Source: Pectobacterium zantedeschiae (lineage in GTDB: Bacteria > Pseudomonadota > Gammaproteobacteria > Enterobacterales > Enterobacteriaceae). Taken from it: a DNA stretch of 64,000 nucleotides. Shown here piece after piece: positions 22,338-31,938 of this stretch. The notes under the pieces were generated by a model that saw nothing but the letters and a program-made list of their open reading frames with translations, made no database searches and had not been told where the DNA came from. Made by a program: the position numbers and the translations under genes. Every line of letters starts with the position of its first letter. Position 1 is the stretch's first letter. The stretch lies in NCBI RefSeq assembly GCF_004137795.1, contig NZ_NWTM01000002.1, positions 248,001-312,000 on the forward strand, given 5' to 3'.

Positions 22338-24704
22338 TTAAAATAATCCCATCTGACCTGTCACCAGTGTAGCAAAATCGTCATGCAGGAAAGGAAGAAT
22401 GGCATCCGCGACGGGCTGGAGCTGACGTTCTACATAATGCTGGTAATCCAGCGGTGAATGCCGGGTTTCCAGCGGTTCGGGGCCGTTGACGGTCATCACA
22501 TAGCTGATCCAGCCACCGTTCTGGTATTGCAGCGGCCGTCCTTGCTGGCGGTTATAGTCATCAGCGATTTTAGCGGCTCTGGCGTGTGGCGGCACGTTGC
22601 GCTGGTAGTCGTCGAGTTTGCGGCGTAGTCGTTTACGGTAGATCAATAGATCGTCAAAATCGCCATTCAGGGTACGATCGACATAATCCCGTAGCCAGTC
22701 CTGATAAGACTGCTGTTGAAAAATCAGCAGATAGAGCTGCTGCTGAAACTGCTGTGCCAGCGGCGTCCAGTCGGTACGCACGGTTTCCAGTCCTTTGAAC
22801 ACCATTTTCTCGCCTTGTGGTGTGTCGATCAGACCCGCATAGCGTTTCTTACTGCCTTGTTCCGCACCGCGAATGGTTGGCATCAGGAAGCGGCGAAAAT
22901 GTGTTTCAAATTCCAACTCCAGCGCGCTGGTTAGCTGCTGAGTATCTTGCAGATGCTGTGTCCACCACTGATTAACGTGTTGCACCAGTGATTTGCCAAT
23001 CTTTGCGGCTTCCTCTTCACTATGTGCGTGTTTAAGCCAGACGAACGTGGAGTCAGTATCACCATAAATCACCTGATAGCCTTGTTCTTCGATCAGCTCA
23101 CGCGTTTTACGCATGATTTCATGACCACGTAGGGTGATCGAGGAGGCGAGACGCGGGTCGAAGAAGCGACAGCCTGTCGCACCCAGTACGCCGTAAAAGG
23201 CATTCATGATGATCTTCAACGCCTGCGACAGTGGCTTATTGTTGGTGCGCTTCGCCGCTTCACGCCCTTGCCAGATTTGCTCGACAATCGCTGGTAAACA
23301 GTGTTTTTCGCGGGAGAACCATGCCCCGCGAAAGCCGGAGACGGCATGCTGAGCATCTGGATTCTGCGTACCCACAGCCAGCCCGACCGGATCGATCAGA
23401 AAGGTACGGATAATCGAGGGGTAGAGGCTCTTGTAATCCAGCACTAATACCGAATCATACAGGCCGGGACGCGAATCCATTACAAATCCGCCAGGGCTGG
23501 CTTCAAGCGCCACCTCGCCCAGATTGGGGGCGACGTAGCCCATGCGGTGCATGCGTGGCAAATAAAGATGGGAAAATGCCGCAACGGAACCACCGCTACG
23601 ATCTGCCGCCAGCCCGGTGACGCTGGCGCGCTCCAGCAAGAAAGGCAGCAGCTCGGTTTTGGCGAAAATACGCGTGACCAATTCGCAGTCTTGCAGGTTA
23701 TAGCGAGCGAGTGCTGGCTTATCTTCGGCAAAACGGCGGTCGATTTCATCCATCCGCTGATAGGGGGTGTCGATGGCTTTGCCTTCACCCAGCAGCGATT
23801 GCGCGACAAACTCCAGGCTGAACGAAGCAAAATTCCATGTTGCGGATTTTAGCGCCTCAATGCCATCGATAATCAGGCGGCCCGTTGCGCTGGCAAAGAA
23901 ATGCCCTTGTTTAAAGCCGTGCTCCCGCCATTCCAGTGCGTGCCCGTTACGCCCCAACTGAAGTGGAATGTTGTAGCGCTCGGCGTGTTTCTGCAAAACA
24001 CGCAGGTCAAACTGCACCAGATTCCAGCCGATGATGGCATCGGGATCGTGCTGTTTCATCCAGGCGTTCAGCTTTTCCAGCAGTAGCGGGCGGCTGGCAA
24101 CATACTCAAGCGTAAAATCATCGTGTTCGGCAGGTGTGCCGTTCGGTGGGCCGAGCATGTAAACCTGGCGCTGTCCGCAGCCTTCCAGCCCAATGCAGTA
24201 AAGCTCACCGTGGCGGTTCGTTTCGATATCCAGCGAGACCAGCCTGAGTGTCGGGCGATAGTCGGGATTGGGCTTCATGCGGGCCTGCGTCAGCAGATTA
24301 TCTGACGTGGATGTACCACTCAGCCACACGGGTGCGGTGATAAAACGTTCCATCAGAAAACGTTCCGGTGGGCGAATATCCGCTTCGTAGACCTGAACGC
24401 CACCTTCACGCAGCAGCTTTTCCAGTCGCAGCAACTGACGGTATTGCGGGCAATACAGCCCCAACAGCGGTTGATGATGGAAATCTTGCATAGCGAGCGG
24501 TTTTAGCTGCCAGCGTTTTTCCTGCTGTAAGAGTGCTCTTGCGCGGGCTTCCTGCTGTGCGGGAATAAAGGCAATAGCCTCTTGTGTCGGCAGCCGTGCG
24601 AGCAGCGGGCCTTCATCGGTGGCCAGCCAGAATTCAACCTGCGTACCTGCTGGCGTGTCGTTCCAGTGGCGGGTCAGTAGAAACCCCTGACGAACCTGAG
24701 TCAC
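22338..24704 (-). CDS. polB: DNA polymerase II
   Basis: Family B repair polymerase, SOS-induced in E. coli (dinA). 788 residues. The 3'-5' exonuclease motif [16 protein letters not shown] is intact. The polymerase palm motifs are [15 protein letters not shown] and [10 protein letters not shown] with both catalytic aspartates. The C-terminus ends GQMGLF, as expected for clamp-binding polymerases. A degenerate LexA box lies 51 bases upstream. In E. coli the ara genes sit between polB and yabI; here a diguanylate cyclase does. Confidence 0.98.
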   Translation of the reverse strand: MTQVRQGFLLTRHWNDTPAGTQVEFWLATDEGPLLARLPTQEAIAFIPAQQEARARALLQQEKRWQLKPLAMQDFHHQPLLGLYCPQYRQLLRLEKLLREGGVQVYEADIRPPERFLMERFITAPVWLSGTSTSDNLLTQARMKPNPDYRPTLRLVSLDIETNRHGELYCIGLEGCGQRQVYMLGPPNGTPAEHDDFTLEYVASRPLLLEKLNAWMKQHDPDAIIGWNLVQFDLRVLQKHAERYNIPLQLGRNGHALEWREHGFKQGHFFASATGRLIIDGIEALKSATWNFASFSLEFVAQSLLGEGKAIDTPYQRMDEIDRRFAEDKPALARYNLQDCELVTRIFAKTELLPFLLERASVTGLAADRSGGSVAAFSHLYLPRMHRMGYVAPNLGEVALEASPGGFVMDSRPGLYDSVLVLDYKSLYPSIIRTFLIDPVGLAVGTQNPDAQHAVSGFRGAWFSREKHCLPAIVEQIWQGREAAKRTNNKPLSQALKIIMNAFYGVLGATGCRFFDPRLASSITLRGHEIMRKTRELIEEQGYQVIYGDTDSTFVWLKHAHSEEEAAKIGKSLVQHVNQWWTQHLQDTQQLTSALELEFETHFRRFLMPTIRGAEQGSKKRYAGLIDTPQGEKMVFKGLETVRTDWTPLAQQFQQQLYLLIFQQQSYQDWLRDYVDRTLNGDFDDLLIYRKRLRRKLDDYQRNVPPHARAAKIADDYNRQQGRPLQYQNGGWISYVMTVNGPEPLETRHSPLDYQHYVERQLQPVADAILPFLHDDFATLVTGQMGLF

Positions 24705-24754
24705 TAAGCAGCCTTTTATAGCAAGCGAGATAAGGGAGAGTGGTAGGGATAAGT

Positions 24755-24770
24755 ATGGTTATTTATACAG
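24755..24770 (-). promoter_or_regulatory. Candidate LexA (SOS) box of polB
   Basis: On the minus strand it reads CTGTATAAATAACCAT, 12 of 16 positions matching CTGTATATATATACAG. Its left half resembles what I recall of the E. coli polB operator. The right half is weak (CAT rather than CAG). Confidence 0.5.
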
Positions 24771-24801
24771 GTGATGTCCAGTGTCTAGCGACATCACCTG
24801 T
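24767..24801. terminator. Perfect 12-bp hairpin downstream of the diguanylate cyclase gene
   Basis: ACAGGTGATGTC pairs with GACATCACCTGT around an 11-base loop. There is no clean T run on either strand, so termination is possible but not certain. It overlaps the left half of the candidate LexA box of polB. Confidence 0.5.
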
Positions 24802-24825
24802 TATAAAAGATAGGAAAAACGAGAA

Positions 24826-26406
24826 TTAAGGCTCGTCGTTTAAGGCTGAAACCACGCGGTTGCGGCCTTCCTGTTTGGCCTGATACAGCGCTTTATCTGC
24901 CAGCTTGAAGGTACGCTCGATCGACATGTCGCTGACGGCCGGTTGCCACAGTGCCACACCTAATGAGATCGTAATGTTGCCCACGACAGGGATGGTGGAT
25001 TCCTGTGTGCGTTGCCGCAGCCGTTCGGCAATCCCGAGTGCCACGTCCAGCGTGGTTTCCGGCAGGAGTATCAGAAACTCTTCGCCGCCGCTGCGGCACA
25101 GAATATCGGAATCACGCGAGCTGGTACGAATCAACTGCGACAAATAACGAATGACGTTGTCTCCGACGTCATGCCCGTGGGTGTCATTGATGCGTTTGAA
25201 GCGATCGATATCGAGCGCGATCACGGCAAAACTTTTCTGCCCCATCTGCCAATAGCGCAGAGCGCTATCCAATCCGCGGCGATTGAGCAGTTCGGTCATC
25301 GGGTCTGAATGTGCCTCAGAGCGTAGCTTACCGATCTTACGCTGGAGTAAATCAATACCCAGCAACATCGCCTGCTTGAGCTGAGAGGCTTCAAAATACC
25401 AAGAGTGGATATTTCTGATATCGTCGGAAACGTCCGTCGCATCCATCTTATTGGCGCTGCGTGCCAGCAGCCAGAGTGGTTGCGCGATGAGCCGGGCAAG
25501 TAGCCAGACGCACAAGATAGTTAGCAGCGCTAGCGGGAGTGTATGGCGGAGAACGTTCAGCATCAGTCCATCCAGTGGTTTCAGCGTAGTATCCGTTGGT
25601 CGAAGTGCTACGATCTCCCATTGTGAGGTCGATTCAACGGCGTAACCCGCTAACATTTTCTCACCCAGGTAGTTCACCATATGCTGGCTGCCATTGTCCT
25701 CGTGCTGTGCGTCGATCTTCAGATTATTGGTTTCTGTTTTGCCAATACGTTCTATATCACGGTGATACAGCATTTTTTTGTTCTGGTCCGTGACGTAAAT
25801 ATAAGAGCCGTCTCGATAATAGTGCTTATCCAATAACGTATTAAGAACGCTGGGCTGCTTAAGATAGATCGATCCACCGATAAACCCTTTATAGCGGCCA
25901 TCGCGTGTGAAGATCGGCGACGATATCAGCACGATAAGGTTATTCGCGGCAGACATATAGGGCTGACTGATGAGAGGCTGCTTTTCTTTCAACGCTTCGC
26001 GTACACCGTCTGTTGTCAGGCTTCTCCCGATTAATTGGAATGTATCGGGTGACGTAGCTCTGACGATTCCTTTTTCATCTGCAATGACGACAGAGTTGAA
26101 GCTGCTGGTCTGTAGCCGCAGGCGATCGGCTTCTTTTAGCAGACTGACCTTATCATCCATTTGGGTGGCGATGATGTTTGCGCTGTAGGCTAACTGCTGC
26201 TGGGATTCTTTAAAGAAAGAATGGGTCATTGCCGCAAGTTTGGCGGCGTAAACACGATTGGCCTCAAGCGTGTTATCAATCAGAAGCTCTCGTTGGACGC
26301 GATAGCTGGCATAAAAGCTGTTTGCCAGCGTCACCAATGCGCTCGCTACTGCCAGAAGTAGGATAAGGCGCCGTAATCCGAAATGTTTGAGTAGTTTAAA
26401 AAACAT
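24826..26406 (-). CDS. Membrane diguanylate cyclase with periplasmic Cache-like sensor
   Basis: Predicted to make cyclic di-GMP in response to an external signal. From the start at 26406 (526 residues): membrane segment at about 11-33, a periplasmic dCache-like domain (about 35-280, segments VVIADEKGIVRATSPD and YIYVTDQNKKMLYHRD), membrane segment at about 285-307, a linker, then a GGDEF domain. The active-site motif is SGGEEF (440-444), which is catalytically competent in this family. The inhibitory site RDSD lies exactly five residues before it, so product feedback is expected. An in-frame ATG at 26430 is an alternative start; neither has a clear ribosome-binding site. The ligand is unknown. 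Confidence 0.92.
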   Translation of the reverse strand: MFFKLLKHFGLRRLILLLAVASALVTLANSFYASYRVQRELLIDNTLEANRVYAAKLAAMTHSFFKESQQQLAYSANIIATQMDDKVSLLKEADRLRLQTSSFNSVVIADEKGIVRATSPDTFQLIGRSLTTDGVREALKEKQPLISQPYMSAANNLIVLISSPIFTRDGRYKGFIGGSIYLKQPSVLNTLLDKHYYRDGSYIYVTDQNKKMLYHRDIERIGKTETNNLKIDAQHEDNGSQHMVNYLGEKMLAGYAVESTSQWEIVALRPTDTTLKPLDGLMLNVLRHTLPLALLTILCVWLLARLIAQPLWLLARSANKMDATDVSDDIRNIHSWYFEASQLKQAMLLGIDLLQRKIGKLRSEAHSDPMTELLNRRGLDSALRYWQMGQKSFAVIALDIDRFKRINDTHGHDVGDNVIRYLSQLIRTSSRDSDILCRSGGEEFLILLPETTLDVALGIAERLRQRTQESTIPVVGNITISLGVALWQPAVSDMSIERTFKLADKALYQAKQEGRNRVVSALNDEP

Positions 26407-26776
26407 AGTGGCAGTGCGGTACAGTGGCAAAAAATGACCGCTATCATAAGTGTAGATGCTCGTCGGTGCAAAAGAATTGACCAGAAAAATACATTACTGA
26501 AGTGGTGCTAACGGCTTGAATTGGAAAATGATATTGCATGCATCTTTATAAGACGAATAGTTGATATTTATCAAAATGCATAGGCTTTTCCGGTCTGAAG
26601 TACAAAGAGTGCTTCAACTTTGGATAGATAAATCATGCTACATATTTTCAGCAGGATATTGCTGGGTTGCGTGTAATAAGCAGAGTGATGGATTGCCTTA
26701 GAAGCGAAGTTGAATGCCAACCCTGTGTACTGGTTTTTGCATTAACCACAATCGAATGATGGGGTGAAATCAGGAG
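26407..26776. other. Gene-free intergenic stretch between cyclase and yabI
   Basis: About 370 AT-rich bases between two divergent genes. No convincing gene, hairpin or repeat was found. It must hold the promoter of the cyclase gene, which I could not place. Confidence 0.5.
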
Positions 26777-26805
26777 TTGACGGCTTCTGCTATGATCCAG
26801 ACAAT
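26777..26805 (+). promoter_or_regulatory. Candidate promoter of yabI
   Basis: TTGACG (5/6) and GACAAT (4/6) at 17-base spacing, ending 30 bases before the yabI start codon. Confidence 0.4.
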
Positions 26806-26835
26806 CCTTGTTTTTATAAAGTACGGGTAGGTTTT

Positions 26836-27606
26836 ATGGAAGCGTGGCTGGATCATCTGGTTACTCAATCACTCGCGTATTCACTGATCGCTGTCATGCT
26901 GGTTGCCTTTCTGGAATCTCTGGCTCTGGTAGGGCTGCTGTTGCCGGGCACGGTGATGATGGCAACACTGGGGGCGCTGATTGGCAGCGGACAAATGGGG
27001 CTATATCCAGCGTGGGCGGCTGGAATCATCGGTTGCCTGCTGGGGGACTGGATTTCCTATTTTATCGGCATGCGTTTCAAAGCACCGCTGCATAATTGGT
27101 CTTTCCTGAAAAAGTATCAGGCATTACTGAATAAGACCGAATATGCCCTGTATCAGCATCCGATGCCGACGATATTGATCGGGCGTTTTGTCGGCCCGAC
27201 ACGCCCGTTAATCCCGATGGTGGCGGGAATGTTGGGACTACCGCCGTATAAATTCGCAGTGCCGAATATTATCGGCTGCCTGCTGTGGCCTCCGGCCTAT
27301 TTCTTACCCGGCATTCTGGCTGGGGTTGCGATTGATATTCCTGCTGGGACTAACAGCGCAGGCTTTAAGTGGCTGCTGCTGGTAACCGCCATTGTGGTGT
27401 GGGTCGCAGGTTGGCTAAATTGGCGCTGGTGGCGCAGCGATAAGCGTAAACAGCATGATTGGTTTAGCAGAAAGTTACCGCTCAGGCGTTTGCGCTGGGT
27501 CGTGCCAGCGGTGTCCGTGGCGGCGGTTGGATTGCTGTTCGTGTTGATTCAGCACCCGCTGATGCCAGTTTATCGTCATCTGCTATGGCAGGTATTAAAC
27601 GGGTGA
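26836..27606 (+). CDS. yabI: DedA-family inner-membrane protein YabI
   Basis: DedA proteins are half-transporter-like membrane proteins linked to lipid carrier recycling and proton-motive-force maintenance. 256 residues. The core DedA region includes ESLALVGLLLPGTVMMATLG, GDWISYFIGMR and the conserved GRFVGPTRPLIPMVAGM loop, with about six membrane segments. The ATG at 26836 is chosen over 26764 because MEAWLDHLVTQSLAYS matches the family start. In E. coli yabI is next to thiQ; here ilvBN and a GH43 gene intervene. Confidence 0.92.
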   Translation: MEAWLDHLVTQSLAYSLIAVMLVAFLESLALVGLLLPGTVMMATLGALIGSGQMGLYPAWAAGIIGCLLGDWISYFIGMRFKAPLHNWSFLKKYQALLNKTEYALYQHPMPTILIGRFVGPTRPLIPMVAGMLGLPPYKFAVPNIIGCLLWPPAYFLPGILAGVAIDIPAGTNSAGFKWLLLVTAIVVWVAGWLNWRWWRSDKRKQHDWFSRKLPLRRLRWVVPAVSVAAVGLLFVLIQHPLMPVYRHLLWQVLNG

Positions 27607-27610
27607 CATT

Positions 27611-27639
27611 GGGCTGGCCGGGACAGACCCGGCCAAGCC
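27611..27639. terminator. GC-rich hairpin between yabI and ilvN
   Basis: GGCTGGCCGGG faces CCCGGCCAAGCC between the convergent stops of yabI and ilvN. There is no T run, so it is a weak terminator candidate for either strand. Confidence 0.45.
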
Positions 27640-27641
27640 AT

Positions 27642-27959
27642 CTAGCAGTAAAACTCGGCGACCTGTTCGAAAATACGCATTTCTTCACCGTGACGACGTA
27701 CCTGAAGGACGTCTTCCAGCTTTTCCACCTGACTGATCATTTGCTGTAGCCGCTGGTCATCCTTGACCAGTAGCCAAATCCGGCTTTCTTCGCCGTTTGC
27801 CAGCGGCATACACAGAATGCCTTCCACGTTAAATGCCCGACGGGCAAACAGACCGCAAACGTGTGACATCACCCCGGGGTGGTTGCGTACAGAGAGTTCT
27901 AGCGTAACCTGATTTGACGTTAACTGAGTTGGCGAAGTTAGTTGAATTGACATAGTCAT
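27642..27959 (-). CDS. ilvN: Acetolactate synthase I regulatory subunit
   Basis: Small ACT-domain subunit that activates IlvB and confers valine feedback inhibition. 105 residues, slightly longer than E. coli IlvN (96), the excess being at the N-terminus. The ACT core [20 protein letters not shown] and [12 protein letters not shown] is intact. Its ATG overlaps the ilvB stop (TAATG) with GGAG just upstream, so the pair is translationally coupled. Confidence 0.96.
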   Translation of the reverse strand: MTMSIQLTSPTQLTSNQVTLELSVRNHPGVMSHVCGLFARRAFNVEGILCMPLANGEESRIWLLVKDDQRLQQMISQVEKLEDVLQVRRHGEEMRIFEQVAEFYC

Positions 27960-29623
27960 TAATCTCCGATCATATCGATGTTCGCTGCGCCCGGCGGCAC
28001 GATGGGGAAAACTTTTTCATTGGCGTCAATACGTACGTGGATCAACGCCGGACCCGGCTGGCTCAGTGCTTCTTTCAGCGCGGCCTGTGGGTCGGTTGCC
28101 GCATTCAGATCGCAGGTCGTAAAGCCGAAACCTGCGGCAATCGCGAGAAAATTCGTGTTGTAGCGGTAATCGGCAGCAAAGATGCGCTGTTGGAAAAACA
28201 TATCCTGCTGTTGATGGACCAGACCGAGAGACTGGTTGTTCATCAGGACGATTTTTACGTTGAGTCCTTCTTCCGCTGCGGTCGCCATTTCCTGAATATT
28301 CATCATCAGGCTGCCATCACCAGAGAAACACACCACGGTGCGATCCGGTTCTGCCAGCGCTGCGCCAATTGCCGCAGGCAAGCCAAAACCCATTGTGCCA
28401 AACCCGCCGGACGTCAGCCATTGGCGCGGACGACGCAGTGGATAAGACTGAGCGACCCACATCTGGTGTTGACCAACATCGGTCGTGACGATGGCATCAT
28501 CCGTCAGCGCCCGCGCCGTGGCCTGAACCAGACCATAATGGCTCAACGGATCGTCAGCATTCGGCATGCTGAACGGAAATTCCTGTTGCAGCCCGTTAAC
28601 GGTTGTCCGCCATACGTCACGCTGCTGTGGGGTAATATGCGGCAGCAGGTGATCCAACGCCTCGGCGACATCCGCATTGATCGCCACATGTGGCTGGCGG
28701 ATCTTGCCCAATTCTGCCGGATCAATATCGATGTGAATGATGCTGGCCTGCGGGCAGAATTGTTCCGCTTTACCAATTGCGCGATCGTCAAAACGCGCAC
28801 CCAGTACAATTAACAAATCTGCCTGCTGTAAGATCAGATTGGTTGATCGCGCGGCGTGCATCCCCAACATACCGAGCGACAAGGGGTGATCAACAGGCAT
28901 GGCACCCAAGGCCATTAGTGTCATGGTGGTGGGCAGGCTGGCGCGTTCTGCCAGTTGAACCGCCTGTTCGTGCGCGGCGCTGCTAATGATCCCACCGCCC
29001 AGATAGAGAATCGGACACTGGGCGGCGTTAATCATGGCCGCAGCCCGTTCAATGTCCTGCTGGGCAATCGTGGGTGGTGTATCGAGAGGGAAAATGTCTG
29101 GCAGTTCGCTCAGTTCAATGGTCGCGTTCTGAATATCTTTTGGAATATCGATCCACACCGGGCCGGGACGACCCGATTGCGCGATGCGAAACGCTTCAGG
29201 GATCACGCGCGGCAGTTCGTTGATATCACGAACCAGATAGTTATGTTTGGTGACGGGAATGGAGATGCCGTAAGTGTCGACCTCCTGAAATGCATCGGTG
29301 CCGATCATGCTGGAAGGCACCTGACCGGTAATACACACCAGCGGGATCGAATCCAGTTTGGCATCGGCGATAGCAGTAATCAGGTTGGTCGCCCCTGGGC
29401 CGCTGGAAGCCATACAAACGGCGGCGCGTCCGCTGGCTCGCGCCATGCCTTGTGCCATAAACCCCGCGCCCTGCTCGTGGCGAGCCAGAACATGGCGGAT
29501 AGTTTTACTTTGACTCAGAGCATCATATAACGGCAGTGCTGCGCCGCCGGGGATGCCCGCAACGGTGGTGATACCCTGCTGTTCGAGCAACTGAACAATC
29601 AACTGAGCGCCTGTATAACGCAT
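27959..29623 (-). CDS. ilvB: Acetolactate synthase I catalytic subunit
   Basis: Thiamine-diphosphate enzyme that condenses pyruvate with pyruvate or 2-ketobutyrate, the first common step of valine, leucine and isoleucine synthesis. The ATG at 29623 (554 residues) is preferred because AAGGAT lies seven bases ahead; an in-frame ATG at 29638 has no such site. Conserved points: [15 protein letters not shown], the catalytic Glu in [15 protein letters not shown], and the ThDP motif [17 protein letters not shown] with the metal-binding Asn region NNQSLG. It is preceded by the valine-rich leader ivbL and an attenuator. Confidence 0.97.
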   Translation of the reverse strand: MRYTGAQLIVQLLEQQGITTVAGIPGGAALPLYDALSQSKTIRHVLARHEQGAGFMAQGMARASGRAAVCMASSGPGATNLITAIADAKLDSIPLVCITGQVPSSMIGTDAFQEVDTYGISIPVTKHNYLVRDINELPRVIPEAFRIAQSGRPGPVWIDIPKDIQNATIELSELPDIFPLDTPPTIAQQDIERAAAMINAAQCPILYLGGGIISSAAHEQAVQLAERASLPTTMTLMALGAMPVDHPLSLGMLGMHAARSTNLILQQADLLIVLGARFDDRAIGKAEQFCPQASIIHIDIDPAELGKIRQPHVAINADVAEALDHLLPHITPQQRDVWRTTVNGLQQEFPFSMPNADDPLSHYGLVQATARALTDDAIVTTDVGQHQMWVAQSYPLRRPRQWLTSGGFGTMGFGLPAAIGAALAEPDRTVVCFSGDGSLMMNIQEMATAAEEGLNVKIVLMNNQSLGLVHQQQDMFFQQRIFAADYRYNTNFLAIAAGFGFTTCDLNAATDPQAALKEALSQPGPALIHVRIDANEKVFPIVPPGAANIDMIGD

Positions 29624-29671
29624 GTTTACATCCTTCATCAGGGCCGGTGCAGTGTCGGAGCGGGGAGGGTA

Positions 29672-29710
29672 GAAACAAGAAACCCCGCTCGGCTGGCGCC
29701 GGCGGGGTTT
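29672..29710 (-). terminator. ilvBN attenuator
   Basis: AAACCCCGC and GCGGGGTTT (29680-29710) form a nine-base-pair stem, followed on the minus strand by the T-rich tract TTTCTTGTTT. It lies between the leader peptide stop and ilvB, the expected position of an attenuator terminator. Confidence 0.85.
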
Positions 29711-29733
29711 GAGAATCTTCGATTCGGAACCCG

Positions 29734-29841
29734 TTACGGCGCGCTGCCGACGACGACCACGACGACCACGCGCACGACGACAACCGCGTCAACATGCGCG
29801 GTGTTTAGTAGTGCTGAAGTGGAAGAAGAGTAGTGCGTCAC
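29734..29841 (-). CDS. ivbL: ilvBN operon leader peptide
   Basis: A 35-codon leader starting at GTG 29841 with AGGA upstream. It begins [14 protein letters not shown] and then has valine runs of four and seven codons flanking one arginine, ending GSAP. The E. coli ivbL product has the same plan (valines, Arg, valines, short GNAP-like tail). Ribosome stalling on scarce charged valine-tRNA, and probably leucine-tRNA, would prevent formation of the attenuator downstream. The regulatory model is established for E. coli; it is inferred here. Confidence 0.88.
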   Translation of the reverse strand: MTHYSSSTSALLNTAHVDAVVVVRVVVVVVVGSAP

Positions 29842-30002
29842 GGGAATCCTATTTACTTATGTTGAGTTTATTTACGTTAGCGATGGTTGGGCGTTGTATT
29901 CGAATGTGTCATCAGCCCATCACCAATTCATATAAGCACAGCAGTACAAAAAGACACAATACCCACAAGGGATAAAAACTGAATATGTAGAATTGGTCAC
30001 AG

Positions 30003-30175
30003 TATACCCGTCATACTTCGAGTTGCCTGTGCGTTGGCTGGTCAAATTCGTTCCCGACGAATGTGTCCCTCACTTGCCGCGTTATTCGGCCTTATGGCCT
30101 CACCCCTTCGGGGTCAGCGCAAGCGCTGTTCAAAACGCTACGTTTTGTCCTGAAACTCGAATTATTTAGGGTATA
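30003..30175. repeat. Composite ERIC-type intergenic repeat, copy A
   Basis: A 173-base element bounded by inverted ends: TATACCCGTCATACTTCGAG at the left and the complement of TATACCCTAAATAATTCGAG at the right, which are the ends of ERIC elements. The usual ERIC centre is missing. Instead there is a hairpin AAATTCGTT..CGACGAAT and an array of four short hairpins (30088-30146). A related element of 264 bases lies at 54145-54408. It sits between the ivbL promoter region and the GH43 gene. Confidence 0.8.
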
Positions 30176-30311
30176 TATTGATATTTCACCGCACGATTAC
30201 CGCTTAAGTTTTCATCTAAAAGCCGGAGAATCGTGACTGTTTTCACAACTGGAACACGGTTTCAATGTTATAAATTACCAAATAATCATTGAGATAGTGG
30301 GGTGGTAATAA

Positions 30312-31934
30312 ATGAATATCTCCCGAATGGTGGGGAAAGGCGCGCTGAGCGGCATCTTGCTGATGGCGATGAGTGTAAGTCAGGCGATGGCCTGTCAGGC
30401 TGGCCCTGCCAACGAGTGGCGGCGAGGTATTGAGCAGCAGCGTCAGGCGGACTTAGGCAATGGCTGCTACCTCAACCCGATTATTGCGGGCGATCATCCC
30501 GACCCTACGATTATCAAAGATGGGGAGGATTACTACATGACGTTCTCGTCATTTGACGATATCCCCGGACTGCTCATTTGGCATTCGCGCGATTTGGTGA
30601 ACTGGCAGCCGCTTGGCCCCGCGATAACGACGCCCGTTGATGCGATTTGGGCACCGGATCTGGTGAAGCACAATGATAAATATTACCTCTACTTCACTAC
30701 GAACCGGATTATCGATGCCAAAGGGACGAAAAAGAAAACGCTGTATGTGATCACTGCGGATGATATTCACGGCCCGTGGACGCCACCGAAAGATACTGGC
30801 TTGAAAAATCCGGCCAGCGATCCCGGCCATGTCGTGGGGGAAGACGGTAAGCGTTACATCTTTATGTCCGGTGGCAACCGTGTGCAATTGACGGATGACG
30901 GGCTGTCGACGGTTGGTGAAATGGAGGTGGTCTATCAGGGATGGCAGTACCCGGAAGAGTGGGATGTGGAAAGCTTCTCGCAGGAGGGGCCGAAGATGCT
31001 GCGCCACGGCGACTATTTCTACATGGTATTGGCGGAAGGCGGCACGGCTGGGCCACCAACGGGGCACATGGTGATTGCTGCTCGCTCGAAGTCGATCAAT
31101 GGGCCGTGGGAAAACTCACCGCATAATCCGATTATCCGCACACAGGATCGTTCAGAGAAGTGGTGGTCGCGCGGCCATGCGACGCTGATCGAAGGGCCGG
31201 ATAAAAACTGGTACATGGTGTATCACGGTTATGAAAACGGCTTTATGACGCTGGGGCGGCAGGCAATGTTGGAGCCGATTGTCTGGGGCGATGACGGCTG
31301 GTTTACGTCTGCTGGATTCGATACCGGCAAACCGATTCGTAAACCGGAAGGGGGCGAGGCAGTGCCTCACGGCATAGGCTGGTCAGATAGCTTTACCGAC
31401 GAGAAATTCCCAGCCCGCTGGCATTTCTACCGCGCCAATGCGGAAGAGCTGAAGCGGGTTACGCTCAGCGACGGCAAGCTGCACCTGAAGGCAAAAGGTG
31501 CATCGCCAAAAGACAGCGCGCCGCTGACGATGATCCCCGGCGATCAGGCTTACCAAATTGAGGTTACGGCGAATTTCGCCCCCGGTGCACAGGCTGGTTT
31601 ACTGCTGTTCTACAACGCGAAGCTGTATGTCGGGCTATCGTTTAATCAGGATGGTACGGTGATGCACCGCTATGGGCTGGAAAGGGCTGAGAAGAAATTG
31701 CCGCACATCACGGGTAATGAGGTGCAAATTCGGATGAAAAATGACCGCCATATCGTGACATTTTATACCCGAACCTCGGATCAGGAACCGTGGAAGAAAT
31801 ATCCGGTACAGATGGAAGTGTCCGGCTACCATCACAACGTCGCATATGACTTTCTCAGTTTACGGCCAGCGTTGTATGCGTCGGGCGAAGGCGAGGTCAC
31901 GTTCAGTAACCTGCGCTATCAGGCTTTGCCTTAA
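30312..31934 (+). CDS. Secreted glycoside hydrolase family 43 enzyme
   Basis: Predicted exported beta-xylosidase or alpha-arabinofuranosidase acting on plant cell-wall hemicellulose or pectin side chains. 540 residues: signal peptide about 1-28 (ILLMAMSVSQAMACQA), five-bladed propeller about 52-350, and a C-terminal beta-sandwich of concanavalin/DUF1349 type (about 355-540). The three GH43 acids are visible: Asp64 in AGDHPDPTII, Asp170 in NPASDPGHV and Glu225 in SFSQEGPKML. The exact substrate cannot be told from sequence. The gene lies between ilvBN and thiQ, so it interrupts the yabI-thiQ adjacency seen in E. coli, and its stop is only four bases from that of thiQ. Confidence 0.92.
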   Translation: MNISRMVGKGALSGILLMAMSVSQAMACQAGPANEWRRGIEQQRQADLGNGCYLNPIIAGDHPDPTIIKDGEDYYMTFSSFDDIPGLLIWHSRDLVNWQPLGPAITTPVDAIWAPDLVKHNDKYYLYFTTNRIIDAKGTKKKTLYVITADDIHGPWTPPKDTGLKNPASDPGHVVGEDGKRYIFMSGGNRVQLTDDGLSTVGEMEVVYQGWQYPEEWDVESFSQEGPKMLRHGDYFYMVLAEGGTAGPPTGHMVIAARSKSINGPWENSPHNPIIRTQDRSEKWWSRGHATLIEGPDKNWYMVYHGYENGFMTLGRQAMLEPIVWGDDGWFTSAGFDTGKPIRKPEGGEAVPHGIGWSDSFTDEKFPARWHFYRANAEELKRVTLSDGKLHLKAKGASPKDSAPLTMIPGDQAYQIEVTANFAPGAQAGLLLFYNAKLYVGLSFNQDGTVMHRYGLERAEKKLPHITGNEVQIRMKNDRHIVTFYTRTSDQEPWKKYPVQMEVSGYHHNVAYDFLSLRPALYASGEGEVTFSNLRYQALP

Positions 31935-31938
31935 CGCT

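Noticed and set aside
28037-28813. A 258-codon plus-strand open frame inside ilvB
   Set aside because: Antisense to ilvB, rich in Arg, Gln and His, with no initiation signal.
29523-29795. A 90-codon minus-strand frame covering the ivbL-ilvB interval
   Set aside because: It overlaps the valine leader in a different frame. The leader frame explains the codon runs and the attenuator, so this one is chance.
30088-30146. Short regularly spaced palindromes, considered as a CRISPR array or attachment site
   Set aside because: The units are different hairpins without constant repeats or spacers, and no cas gene, tRNA or integrase is near.
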